Below are positions 29,759-38,464 of a stretch of 64,000 bases of DNA, piece after piece. The position numbers and the translations under genes are program-made. The stretch covers positions 62,001 to 126,000 of the forward strand of contig JAATGP010000049.1 of the NCBI GenBank assembly GCA_015654635.1, written 5' to 3'. The notes under the pieces are model-generated. The model saw only the letters and a list, made by a program, of their open reading frames with translations. It did not search any database and was not told where the DNA came from. How positions within the stretch are numbered: the stretch's first letter is position 1; every line of letters starts with the position of its first letter. The stretch is from Alphaproteobacteria bacterium. Lineage in GTDB: Bacteria > Pseudomonadota > Alphaproteobacteria > Micropepsales > Micropepsaceae.

Positions 29759-31587
29759 TGACCCGCTCAAATGAACGCCGCGCGCATGCCGATGCCGTGC
29801 GTGCAGTGAACCGCGCCGCCAGTGTCTCCCAGTCCTGGACGATTGCTAAAGTTATCCTGGTGACCATTGTTCTTGCGATGGTGGTGACGGCCGATCTTGC
29901 GGTTGGCGCCGAGCAGCTTCAGTTGGCCTGTAAATTTTGGCTCGTTTCGGGGGTTAAATGGTTGATGTCGGGGACCCGTTATAATGCCCCCATTGCAGTC
30001 ACCATTGGTGGCACCGTCTATCTCACGGATATGCAGTCTCTAGCGACGAGCACCTACGTCGGGAGGATTGCGGACGCAGTTGGCTTGCATCTCGTCCTGG
30101 GCGGGGTAGCCGGGCTTGGATTAGGGCTTGTTGCGCTAGCCTTCATAGAGCCCCGCTGGCGCCGTAACCAGGATGCCATTCTCGCTGATAGGGTTGTCTC
30201 CGGCACTCGTCAGGTGGGCGAAAAGGAGCCCACCCACCTCACCGCAGGCGAGTGCGGATCGCATTCGCTCAAACTCGGCCTTGTCGCGATACCGCCTCGG
30301 TTGGTGACCCGCCACCTAGCTTTGGCTGGAAGTACAGGCTCTGGCAAAACCACCGCCCTACGTCAGCTCCTGGATGCGATTGAGCGGAGCGGCGATGCCG
30401 CGTTAGTTTACGACACTTCTGGCGAGTTCGTCGCCAACTACTACGATCCCTCGCGCGGGGATCAAATACTCGATCCGCTCGATTCACGATCGTGCTTCTG
30501 GGGACCTCTGGGAGAGCTCTCTCATCCGGGAGACGCAGACGGCATTGCGCAACACCTGATTACCCCAAGCGGAGACCGCGACCACGATGTCTGGCTCGAA
30601 ATGACCCGCATTCTAGTAGCCAATATCCTCAGGACGCTGTGGCAGGAGGAGCGGTACTCCCTACCGGATCTACTCCGTGTTCTCAAAAGTATGTCCCGCG
30701 AGGATATGGAGCGTTGGCTCGTCAACACCTCATCTGCACGTATCTTTTCGCAGGATGCGGAGCGTGCCACGGCGAGCTGCCTCTTTATGCTGTCCAAAGC
30801 TTGTAATCTTCTGGCTTTTCTTCGTGCCGCTCCGCGAGAGGGCGAGAACGGATTTTCGTTTTCTGAGTTTTTCCCTGCTCTGGATACTATAGGGGGCAAG
30901 AAGCCGTGGATCTTTGTGCCGCGGCATGAGCGGTACTTCGCTGCTACGCGGCCTCTTCTGTCCCTTTGGTTGGAGTGCGCGGCTTCTGCCACGCTTGGCC
31001 TGACACCTTCGTCGAAACGCCGGATCTTTTTTGTGCTCGATGAGCTGTCTGATTTGCCCAAAGTGGACAACCTCGTTCGGCTATTGGCCGAGGGGCGGAA
31101 GTTTGGCGCGGCCGTCATTCTGACCTTCCAAGCCATAGGCCAAATGCGGGCGCGTTACGGCCATGACATTGCCGAAGCGATCTTGGGCTGCTGCAATACC
31201 AAGCTATTTTTGCAGCTCGGAGATAAAGAGAGCCGGGAGTGGGCCTCCGAGACCATCGGTGTTTCGGAAATCGAGGTTGCGACAGAAACCTCTTCTCTCG
31301 ATCCCAAGACGGGCGAGGTCCGCAAAACTCTTGGGCGGACGCGCCAGCAGCGGCAAGCGGTTCTGGAAAGCGAACTGAGGCTTGCCAAATATCAGGGATA
31401 CCTGCTGCTTCCCGATGGCTTTCCTGTCGCCAAGATAGCTCTTACCGACGCGCACATTCGAGCAAGAGGACCGGCACGGCAACCCGCCTATGTGCCTGCC
31501 GATATCTCCGAAACCCTATGGGGAGCTCAGCAGTCAGCCAACGCGCCGGAAAGCGACACTCTCTTTGCAACGCCGGGGCCGGTCTGA
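29758..31587 (+). CDS. Type IV coupling protein (TraD/VirD4 family)
   Basis: A 609-aa coupling ATPase that delivers the relaxase-DNA complex to a mating channel. Two N-terminal membrane segments (about residues 28-52 and 115-140) precede the motor: Walker A LAGSTGSGKTTALRQL near residue 188 and Walker B RIFFVLDELSDLPKV, plus ILTFQAIGQMRARYG and CCNTKLFLQLGD, characteristic of TraD/TrwB with MobF relaxases. The start at 29758 overlaps the accessory gene by one base, and the stop overlaps the relaxase start (TGATG). No other secretion genes are present, so the element must borrow a mating channel. Confidence 0.9.
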   Translation: MTRSNERRAHADAVRAVNRAASVSQSWTIAKVILVTIVLAMVVTADLAVGAEQLQLACKFWLVSGVKWLMSGTRYNAPIAVTIGGTVYLTDMQSLATSTYVGRIADAVGLHLVLGGVAGLGLGLVALAFIEPRWRRNQDAILADRVVSGTRQVGEKEPTHLTAGECGSHSLKLGLVAIPPRLVTRHLALAGSTGSGKTTALRQLLDAIERSGDAALVYDTSGEFVANYYDPSRGDQILDPLDSRSCFWGPLGELSHPGDADGIAQHLITPSGDRDHDVWLEMTRILVANILRTLWQEERYSLPDLLRVLKSMSREDMERWLVNTSSARIFSQDAERATASCLFMLSKACNLLAFLRAAPREGENGFSFSEFFPALDTIGGKKPWIFVPRHERYFAATRPLLSLWLECAASATLGLTPSSKRRIFFVLDELSDLPKVDNLVRLLAEGRKFGAAVILTFQAIGQMRARYGHDIAEAILGCCNTKLFLQLGDKESREWASETIGVSEIEVATETSSLDPKTGEVRKTLGRTRQQRQAVLESELRLAKYQGYLLLPDGFPVAKIALTDAHIRARGPARQPAYVPADISETLWGAQQSANAPESDTLFATPGPV

Positions 31588-33212
31588 TGGTCGCAACACT
31601 TTCGGCTTTGAAGAACGTGGTGCAGGCGACTTCCTATTACGAAGCTGGTGATGACTACTATGCCGAGAGCGGTAAGGCCCCGTCTGCTTGGCAGGGTAAG
31701 GGCGCAAAAGCGCTGGGACTTTCCGGTGCCGTGGATCGCGATCAGTTCGCTAAACTCCTGGCGGGGGAAGTCGCGGGCCAAAAGCTCGGAACGGTGCATG
31801 ACGGAGAATGGTCCCATCGGCCGGGGTGGGACCTGACCTTTAGTGCGCCAAAATCGGTTTCGATATTGGCAGAAGTTGCGGGCGACCAGCGCCTTGTCGA
31901 AGCCCATCAGCGGGCGGTTCAAACTGCGCTTGGCCTTGCGGAAACCCACTTTGCGGCTACCCGTATCCGGGACGATGGCTCTATCCGGCGGGAGGCGACG
32001 GGGTCTCTGGTCATAGCCTCCTTCGACCACAGCACTAGCCGAGCACTCGATCCCCAGCTTCACACCCATAATGTCATTCTCAATATGACGCAGGACGGTG
32101 ATACTGCCCAGCTTGGCTCGATTGAGGCCGGTGCCGCCTTTGGCCAGCTCCAGGTGGCGGGCATGCAGACGGCCCGTCTCACCAAGATCCTGCGCCAGAC
32201 CAACGAGCAGGCGAGGGAAGCTGTCGAAGCTAGCCTTGCCGGTGACGCCAAACGGGCAATGGCCGCCCTGGAGAGCGGCGGTGGACGTATCGTTGAACAG
32301 GATACCCGCGAAGCCCGGTTCGCCCAAATCGCCAGGGATTATGCCGCGCTCGATGAAATGGCTCGCAAACGCACGCTCGTTATCGAGCCATCCCGCGAGG
32401 GGCGCGACCGGCTCACGAAGGATATCCGCGAAGAGCTCGTCAAGTCTGGGGCCCTATCCGGTCCAGTCCTCACGGCTACTCGGTTGGTCCCAAAGGACCT
32501 GACCAAAGCGGAGGCCAAGGACGCCCGAAGCTATGCCATTGGCGACACCATCCGCTTTGCCAAGGACTACGCGGACAAGGGGGTCACCAAGACCGAAGCC
32601 TACCGCGTAGCCGCGATCAATCCCGATAAAGCCGCTATCGCCCTCGAAGGCGAAGATGGCAGGCCCATCGATTGGCGCCTACGGCAATGGGGAGCCTCTC
32701 ACGCTCACACCTTCACAGCCGAGCCCATAGAGCTTCGTGCCGGTGATCAGGTCCAGTTTACCCGCAATGACCGGTCACTTGGTCGGATTAATGGGCAGCA
32801 AGGCGAAATCATCGCCGTTGATCCTGAGGGGCGTCTCGCCAAGCTAAAGCTTGCCTCCGGCGGAACGAAAATCCTGGACCTCGACAAGCCCCAGGATCGG
32901 CACATCGCTCACGGTTATGTCGCGACGGCGTTCGCGGCTCAGGGGCGTACCGTCGACCAAGTGCTGGTACATGCCGAGAGCACAGCCACTCACCTAATCG
33001 ATCAGAAGAGTTTCTATGTCGCGATTTCCAGGTCGCGCCTAGGCACCGCGATCTACACCGATGATCGCTTCCGCCTTGTTAATGCCATCCAGGAGAGGTC
33101 TGGAGCAAAGCAGGTCGCTCTTGCGGAAGGTGGCGGTCTATTGGAGCAGGAGAGATCGCTTCAGAAAAAAACCTTTATCTCCGTGGGAATGGCGCAGCAT
33201 GTCCTTGGTTGA
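31587..33212 (+). CDS. MobF (TrwC/TraI) relaxase with an internal deletion
   Basis: A 541-aa protein; complete MobF relaxase-helicases are usually 900 aa or longer. Residues 1-165 are relaxase: the tyrosine cluster SYYEAGDDYYAE and the metal-binding histidines in ALDPQLHTHNVI. At about residues 168-176 the sequence passes directly into helicase motif III (GDTAQLGSIEAGAAF) and continues through the SF1 helicase C-terminus (ATAFAAQGRTVDQV, SFYVAISRSR). The relaxase C-terminal part and helicase motifs with Walker A and B are absent, while the frame is kept. The nicking tyrosines remain, but unwinding activity should be lost. Confidence 0.85.
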   Translation: MVATLSALKNVVQATSYYEAGDDYYAESGKAPSAWQGKGAKALGLSGAVDRDQFAKLLAGEVAGQKLGTVHDGEWSHRPGWDLTFSAPKSVSILAEVAGDQRLVEAHQRAVQTALGLAETHFAATRIRDDGSIRREATGSLVIASFDHSTSRALDPQLHTHNVILNMTQDGDTAQLGSIEAGAAFGQLQVAGMQTARLTKILRQTNEQAREAVEASLAGDAKRAMAALESGGGRIVEQDTREARFAQIARDYAALDEMARKRTLVIEPSREGRDRLTKDIREELVKSGALSGPVLTATRLVPKDLTKAEAKDARSYAIGDTIRFAKDYADKGVTKTEAYRVAAINPDKAAIALEGEDGRPIDWRLRQWGASHAHTFTAEPIELRAGDQVQFTRNDRSLGRINGQQGEIIAVDPEGRLAKLKLASGGTKILDLDKPQDRHIAHGYVATAFAAQGRTVDQVLVHAESTATHLIDQKSFYVAISRSRLGTAIYTDDRFRLVNAIQERSGAKQVALAEGGGLLEQERSLQKKTFISVGMAQHVLG

Positions 33213-33331
33213 ATTCAACTCGGGTGACAGTTTCCAAAATCCCATTTGTGGCTTTGTGGCTCCTGATATTCGCTGGCCAATGAGGTCGCTCATGCAATAC
33301 AGATTTTGTGCTTGCTCAACGTAAGTAAAGC

Positions 33332-33352
33332 GCAGTACATTTGCACTACATT
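33332..33352 (+). promoter_or_regulatory. Two 10-bp direct repeats one helical turn apart, possible RHH operator
   Basis: GCAGTACATT (33332-33341) and GCACTACATT (33343-33352) are offset by 11 bp, 20 bp before the ribbon-helix-helix gene. TTGCTC at 33312 with TACATT at 33336 could be the -35/-10 pair, so the repeats would overlap the -10. Ribbon-helix-helix dimers typically bind such phased repeats. Confidence 0.45.
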
Positions 33353-33371
33353 GATGGATGAAGCATGTTCG

Positions 33372-33563
33372 ATGTCGCGCCCGAAAGACGAAACCCTTTC
33401 AATTCGTACTACCATCGAAATAAAGCAGCTTTTGCGATTGGCTGCGGAGCGAGAACGACGCTCGGTCGCCTCAATGGTCGAGATTTTGGTTCTGGAATAC
33501 GCGAGAGCGCATAAGCTGACGCTGGTTTGCCAAGAGGGCGAGGCAAATAAGGAACGTTCTTGA
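33372..33563 (+). CDS. Small ribbon-helix-helix DNA-binding protein
   Basis: A 63-aa protein, MSRPKDETLSIRTTIEIKQL then LRLAAERERRSVASMVEILV, with the pattern of an Arc/MetJ-type ribbon-helix-helix domain: a short strand (TLSIRTT) and two helices, with the conserved R-R-S-V-A-S turn. It probably represses its own operon. The start could also be 33354 (six more residues). It is followed after one base by a 70-aa ORF and then the PHP-SMC gene, forming a compact four-gene operon. Confidence 0.65.
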   Translation: MSRPKDETLSIRTTIEIKQLLRLAAERERRSVASMVEILVLEYARAHKLTLVCQEGEANKERS

Positions 33564-33564
33564 C

Positions 33565-33777
33565 ATGATCTCAATAAATCTCTGTGTGCCGCATGCTCGC
33601 CAAGTTTTGGCTACTGAATGTCTAGTAGGTGGGCTCCTGTGCCTTTCTGCTCTCGAAAGCAAATTACCAAGCGCCCGGGTGAAGTTGGTGCCGACGGAAG
33701 ACTTTTCGTGGCTGTTACACAAATTCACGCAGCGACCTGAAGCCGCGAATATGGCGGCAAATGAGAAGAGGCGGTAA
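33565..33777 (+). CDS. Hypothetical 70-aa protein in the PHP-SMC operon
   Basis: A 70-aa frame (MISINLCVPHARQVLATECL...) that begins one base after the RHH stop and ends inside the start of the PHP-SMC gene (TAATG). AAGGA precedes it with an 11-bp gap. No domain is recognised; it is mixed hydrophobic and basic. The exact packing between two convincing genes makes expression likely. It could be a small partner of either neighbour. Confidence 0.5.
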   Translation: MISINLCVPHARQVLATECLVGGLLCLSALESKLPSARVKLVPTEDFSWLLHKFTQRPEAANMAANEKRR

Positions 33778-36443
33778 TGGAAGTCATGTCATCAAAGCAG
33801 TCTGGTGCGCGAGTTCAGACTTTCGCGGAAGGGGCGCAATGGATTCGCACGGACTTCCATCTTCACACCCGTGCAGACCGTGAATTTAAGTACGCCGGCG
33901 ATGACAGCTTCTACAATAGCGCCTACGTGGATGCACTGGAGAAAGCAAATATCCGGCTAGGAGTTATCGCCAATCATAACAAATTCGACCTTGATGAGTT
34001 CAAGGCACTACGCAAAACGGCTCAGAAGAGGGGCATCGCCCTGATCCCCGGTGTTGAGCTATCGGTCAACGATGGTGCCAATGGGATCCACACTCTTGTT
34101 GTGTTTTCAGACAAATGGCTTGACGAACACAACTACATCAATCCCTTCCTCACTAGCGCATTCGAAGGTAAGGCTCCTGCCCAATACGAACAGGAGAATG
34201 GGCGCACGTCCTGGTCGCTTCTGGAGACGATTAAAAAGCTAGAAAGTTATTATCGCGATTTTTTCCTTGTCTTCGCACATGTTGAAGGGCCCAGTGGCCT
34301 ATGGGCGGAATTGGATGGGGGGCGCCTTTCCGAATTGGGTCAGCAAGAGATATTTCAGTCTCGAACCTTGGGCTTTCAGAAGGTGCGCACCCATGACGGA
34401 GCGGGCAAAGACAAGCCATGCCGAACGAAAATCCAAGGTTGGCTAAAAAATTGGTACCCTGCTGAACTGGAAGGCAGTGATCCCAAATGCATCGATGAGA
34501 TCGGCAGAGGTAAAAGCTGCTATCTCAAGCTGGGCGAGTTGTCGTTCGAGGCTGCCAAATTCGCGTTAAGCGATCCTGCCTCGCGCGTTGCGACCGAGCC
34601 GCCTAAGCATCAGGCCTCCTATATTGGTAGTATTCATTTCGACGGAGGAATCCTCGACGGCCAGACGCTGCACTTTTCTCCTGAACTGAATACGCTCATT
34701 GGCATCCGTGGCAGCGGAAAGTCCTCTGTCCTGGAGGCTGTGCGCTATGCTTTGGACATTCCTCGGGGTGAAAAGGCGCAGGACACCAAATACAAAGACG
34801 AACTGATCCGTCATACTCTGGGCAGCGGAGGTAAGGTGACGTTGACAGCCTTCGATGTGTACGGTCAGAAATTCACAATTTCCCGCATCTTTCGTGAAGC
34901 GCCGAATGTCTATTTGGAAGGAAAGCTACAACTAGGTGTGTCGATCCGGGAAACCGTACTGCGTCGCCCGATCTACTTCGGGCAGAAAGACCTCTCCAGC
35001 ACTGGCGAGGGCTTTGAGACGGATCTGGTGGAAAAGCTGGTTGGCGAGAAGCTCGGTGTGCTGCGCGACGAAATCGAAGTCCGACGCCAGCACGTGCGCG
35101 AAGCCGCTCAGCGCTGGCTCAAACTCGGCAATGCCGCCGAACTCAAGCGCGACTACGAGACCCAGCTCACCGATGCTAACTTCCGGTTGAAAAAGTTCGA
35201 GGAGTACGGTGTCGCCGACAAGCTCCAAAAGCGCCTCGGCTTCCAACAGGACGCCGCAGCGCTCGAACGCATGACGGAGCGGGCTGACAACTTTATCCTC
35301 GCCTTGGGGCAATTGATCGCCGCGCACGAGGACGAGCTGCGTAACGCCACGAGCTATGTGTCCAAGCAGAACCCGGACTTTTTCACGTCTTATTACTCCG
35401 AGTTTTCTAATCTCGTTGCCAAGGTCGATCAGCTAAAGGAGATCGAGGAGGACGCGCGCGCCATTGCGGGGCGCCTCAAGGCCAAACAGGGCGAGTTTGA
35501 AGGTGCAAGCAAGAATCTTCAGGAAGAGTTCGCACAGGTCGAGCGGCAATTGGCTCAGGAACTCAAGCAAACCGGTATGACCGCTATTCAGCCGGACGAC
35601 TTCCTGGCTCAGCAACAGCGCAAAACCAAGGCAGAGCAGATGCTGGAGGCTCTCGCCAAGCAGGAATCACAGCAGACCAGCATCCGCGGCGCCTTGTTCG
35701 ACGAAATCGACAAGCTCAACGAGCTTTGGCTGCGCGAATTTAACACCATCAAGGCGGAGCTGGATCGAGTGAACGCCGGTCACACCGCCTTGCAGATCGA
35801 AGCCGACTTCAAGGGTGACAAGGAAGCGGCCATCGCCTTCATGCAACAGCTCTTCAAGGGCAGCAATATCCGCGAGACCACCCTGCGCGCGGTCATGGAG
35901 GATTACGCCGACTTCGGCGGGCTGTTGCGCGCCCTGCCGGGAGCTTTGGCCAAGGCCGGTAGCACCCCCGAGGTCTTCGAGAAGACGTTCATGCAGAATC
36001 TGGTCGAGTTCGTCGTCTGGCAGGTGCCCAACCGTTTCGTTATCCGCTATCGCGGCAAGGAACTGAAACACCATTCGCTCGGGCAGCGGGCTTCGGCGCT
36101 ACTGCTATACGTGCTCAGCCAACGCCAAAACGATGTGATCATTATCGATCAGCCGGAAGACGATCTGGACAACCAGACCATTTATGACGATGTGATCAAG
36201 CTTCTGCGCGAGATGAAAACGCACGCCCAATTTATCTTCGCCACTCACAATGCCAATTTCCCGGTGTTGGGTGACGCGGAGCAGGTGCATGCCTGCCAAT
36301 ACCAGGACGAAAAGGTCGCTGTACAAAGCGGTAGCATTGACGCTCGCCCGGTGCAGAACGCCATCATCGAAATCATGGAAGGAGGCCAGGAAGCCTTCAA
36401 CCGCCGCAAAGAGGTTTACAACCTATGGAAACCACAGAGCTGA
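33777..36443 (+). CDS. PHP domain-SMC/ABC ATPase fusion (TrlF-like), candidate defence effector
   Basis: An 888-aa protein. Residues 20-270 are a PHP phosphoesterase domain (metal ligands in TDFHLHTRAD, H28 and H30; VIANHNKFDLDEF; IPGVELSV; FAHVEG). From about residue 285 begins an SMC/RecF-like ABC ATPase: Walker A G309-IRGSGKS, a coiled-coil arm around residues 425-690 rich in Glu, Gln and Lys, the ABC signature S767-LGQ, Walker B IIID791QPEDDLDN, and the H-loop FATHNANF. The family is annotated TrlF-like in databases as I recall. It is the third gene of an operon with an RHH regulator and overlaps an AlbA_2 protein by 19 bp. Confidence 0.87.
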   Translation: MEVMSSKQSGARVQTFAEGAQWIRTDFHLHTRADREFKYAGDDSFYNSAYVDALEKANIRLGVIANHNKFDLDEFKALRKTAQKRGIALIPGVELSVNDGANGIHTLVVFSDKWLDEHNYINPFLTSAFEGKAPAQYEQENGRTSWSLLETIKKLESYYRDFFLVFAHVEGPSGLWAELDGGRLSELGQQEIFQSRTLGFQKVRTHDGAGKDKPCRTKIQGWLKNWYPAELEGSDPKCIDEIGRGKSCYLKLGELSFEAAKFALSDPASRVATEPPKHQASYIGSIHFDGGILDGQTLHFSPELNTLIGIRGSGKSSVLEAVRYALDIPRGEKAQDTKYKDELIRHTLGSGGKVTLTAFDVYGQKFTISRIFREAPNVYLEGKLQLGVSIRETVLRRPIYFGQKDLSSTGEGFETDLVEKLVGEKLGVLRDEIEVRRQHVREAAQRWLKLGNAAELKRDYETQLTDANFRLKKFEEYGVADKLQKRLGFQQDAAALERMTERADNFILALGQLIAAHEDELRNATSYVSKQNPDFFTSYYSEFSNLVAKVDQLKEIEEDARAIAGRLKAKQGEFEGASKNLQEEFAQVERQLAQELKQTGMTAIQPDDFLAQQQRKTKAEQMLEALAKQESQQTSIRGALFDEIDKLNELWLREFNTIKAELDRVNAGHTALQIEADFKGDKEAAIAFMQQLFKGSNIRETTLRAVMEDYADFGGLLRALPGALAKAGSTPEVFEKTFMQNLVEFVVWQVPNRFVIRYRGKELKHHSLGQRASALLLYVLSQRQNDVIIIDQPEDDLDNQTIYDDVIKLLREMKTHAQFIFATHNANFPVLGDAEQVHACQYQDEKVAVQSGSIDARPVQNAIIEIMEGGQEAFNRRKEVYNLWKPQS

Positions 36444-37606
36444 TCGACCTCCTCAGCCGGGGTGAGGACAGCTGCCATCAGTTCAAGGCAAACTTTTCCA
36501 ATGCGGACGCGTTGGCTGCCGAGATCGTCGCCTTCAGTAACACCGCTGGAGGAAAGATATTTATTGGCGTGCAAAACGATGGCGCCGTGCTTGGCTTGTC
36601 CGGCGCAGATATTGACCGCTTGAATCAGCTTATTTCAAACAGCGCATCCCAGCACGTGCGGCCCGCTGTGAACCCATTCACTGAGAACGTGCTGCATCCA
36701 AATGGCCTTGTGATGGTGGTTTCCATTCCGGAAGGTGTCAGCAAGCCCTACCAGGATAAGAATGGCACCTTCTGGGTGAAAAGCGGATCGGACAAGCGGC
36801 GCGCCACCTCGCGCGAGGAAATCCAGCGTCTGTTCCAGCAAGCCGGGTTGGTGCATGCCGACGAAACCCCCGTAGCTGGCTTAGGCGCTGGTGATGTAGA
36901 CATGCCCTATTTCGGGGCTTTCTTCGAGCAGCAATTCAATGAGCCGCTTACCCAACACAGCCAGCCGTTGCCGCAATTGCTGACCAACATGAACTTGATG
37001 AGGCAGGGGCAACTTAATGTGGCGGGTAGCCTACTGTTCGCCAAGGCGCCTCACTACGCGCTACCAGCCTTTATTGTTAAGGCTGTCGCGTTCGTCGGCA
37101 ACCAGATCGAGGATGAGCACTACATCGACAGTCGCGACATCGTCGGAAAACTGGCAGATATCTTCCAGCAGACGCTGGGCTTCATCGTCGCCAACACTCG
37201 AGCCACACAAGGCGAGCAAGGGTTCAACTCCCAAGGCCAGGCCGAAATTCCGCGTGTTGTCTGGGAGGAGTTGGTCGCCAACGCTCTCGTCCACCGTGAT
37301 TACTTTATCAGTGCTCCAGTGCGCGTGCTAGTTTTTGCGGATCGCGTCGAGATCATCAGCCCCGGCCACCTGCCCAACAACCTAACTATTGAGAACATCA
37401 AGGCCGGTAACTCCAATATGCGTAATCCCATCCTCGCTTCTTTCGCGGCCAAGCTTCTTCCATATCGCGGGCTGGGGAGCGGCCTTCTGCGCGCATTGCG
37501 GGCTTGGCCGAAGATTGAGCTAATCGATGATCGTGCCGGGAATCTCTTTAAGGTCATCGTGGCGCGACCCAATGCGTCGATGGTAGCTGGAGGCGGTGCT
37601 CAGTGA
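36425..37606 (+). CDS. AlbA_2/Schlafen-type ATP-binding protein (COG2865-like)
   Basis: A 393-aa protein. Residues 1-120 form the AlbA_2 (Schlafen-core-like) domain (SCHQFKANFS, IVAFSNTAGGKIFIGV, GTFWVKSGSDKRRA), a fold found in nucleic-acid-binding and tRNA-cleaving proteins. The C-terminal third has the GHKL-like helix and loop (VWEELVANALVHRDY, DRVEIISPGHLPN, NPILA...). The family is usually labelled RNA-binding or transcriptional regulator. The start lies 19 bp inside the PHP-SMC gene, so the two are translationally coupled and may form a complex. Confidence 0.87.
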   Translation: METTELIDLLSRGEDSCHQFKANFSNADALAAEIVAFSNTAGGKIFIGVQNDGAVLGLSGADIDRLNQLISNSASQHVRPAVNPFTENVLHPNGLVMVVSIPEGVSKPYQDKNGTFWVKSGSDKRRATSREEIQRLFQQAGLVHADETPVAGLGAGDVDMPYFGAFFEQQFNEPLTQHSQPLPQLLTNMNLMRQGQLNVAGSLLFAKAPHYALPAFIVKAVAFVGNQIEDEHYIDSRDIVGKLADIFQQTLGFIVANTRATQGEQGFNSQGQAEIPRVVWEELVANALVHRDYFISAPVRVLVFADRVEIISPGHLPNNLTIENIKAGNSNMRNPILASFAAKLLPYRGLGSGLLRALRAWPKIELIDDRAGNLFKVIVARPNASMVAGGGAQ

Positions 37607-37683
37607 AGAGTATGTCAAACTGATATCCTCGACGGCTTTCGCCTTTTGAATAGTGCCTTTTGCGCGAAGCCACTTCTGTTTAG

Positions 37684-38463
37684 GTGGGCGATGTGTCAAC
37701 TAAGTTCCTAAAGAGGTATGTGCTATCTTCTGACAATCATGAATTTGTCGGACGAATATACGACCTATCAATCGTTGCCATGCACTTCAACAGCTACGAC
37801 GACCTCGCGAAGCACGCCGACTGCAAATACGCCTACGATGTGGACTATGCTCTCTCGATGCTGACGCGCCGCGTCGAATCCCTCAACATGGTCGGTGGAA
37901 TGCTTTGGCCAGCCGGTATGCCGAAGGACTTTAAAGAGTTTCCGGTTTCTCGGTACGAGTGGCTAAATATTTCTGCAGACGTATTTTTGACGCGTTCTAT
38001 TTCGTTGGTCGATTGCGCAATTATATTGGTCAATGAAGTACTAGAGTGTGGATTATCAGTCGAATCCTGCACAATGGCAAACTTGAAGAAAAAGGTCGTC
38101 CCGAAACCGATCTTCGATCAACTCAGGATGATGCTCGATGGTCAAGGACATTTGCGCAAAGAACGAAACGGCCGGGTTCATCATGGTGCTGAGCGTGGAT
38201 TTAGCTCGGATGATCAGATGTTCCGTACCGGAGCATTGTTCGAGCACAGATTCGGTGGGGCGCGTGGCTCAAACGGTCGCCCGCTCCCAGTGAAGCGATT
38301 TTTCCGTGAAGGGCTTATCGAGCTCCAGCGAGAATTTAACGGCGTTATGCGGACTGTCGTGAAGCAGCTCGATCACCTCTATGACCTGCTTTATCCTGAG
38401 TTTGAGAGCCGATTCTCTCCAAAGTTTAGATCGGGTCCATTCGCTCGGAGGGACGTAGAATAA
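37684..38463 (+). CDS. Putative HEPN-domain protein
   Basis: A 259-aa helical protein. The segment LRKERNGRVHHGAERGF (R161-N-G-R-V-H166 from a GTG start at 37684) is an exact R-x4-H motif of HEPN RNases, with the common polar residue after Arg. A second GTG at 37693 is an alternative start. HEPN proteins act as RNases in abortive infection and toxin systems. It is followed, one base after its stop, by a GIY-YIG gene, so the two probably act together. I do not recognise a specific HEPN subfamily; the assignment rests mainly on the motif. Confidence 0.55.
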   Translation: MGDVSTKFLKRYVLSSDNHEFVGRIYDLSIVAMHFNSYDDLAKHADCKYAYDVDYALSMLTRRVESLNMVGGMLWPAGMPKDFKEFPVSRYEWLNISADVFLTRSISLVDCAIILVNEVLECGLSVESCTMANLKKKVVPKPIFDQLRMMLDGQGHLRKERNGRVHHGAERGFSSDDQMFRTGALFEHRFGGARGSNGRPLPVKRFFREGLIELQREFNGVMRTVVKQLDHLYDLLYPEFESRFSPKFRSGPFARRDVE

Positions 38464-38464
38464 T

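Noticed and set aside
33372..33777. RHH protein plus 70-aa ORF as a toxin-antitoxin pair
   Set aside because: The 70-aa protein shows no toxin fold that I recognise, and the operon continues without a break into the PHP-SMC gene; an operon regulator is the simpler reading.
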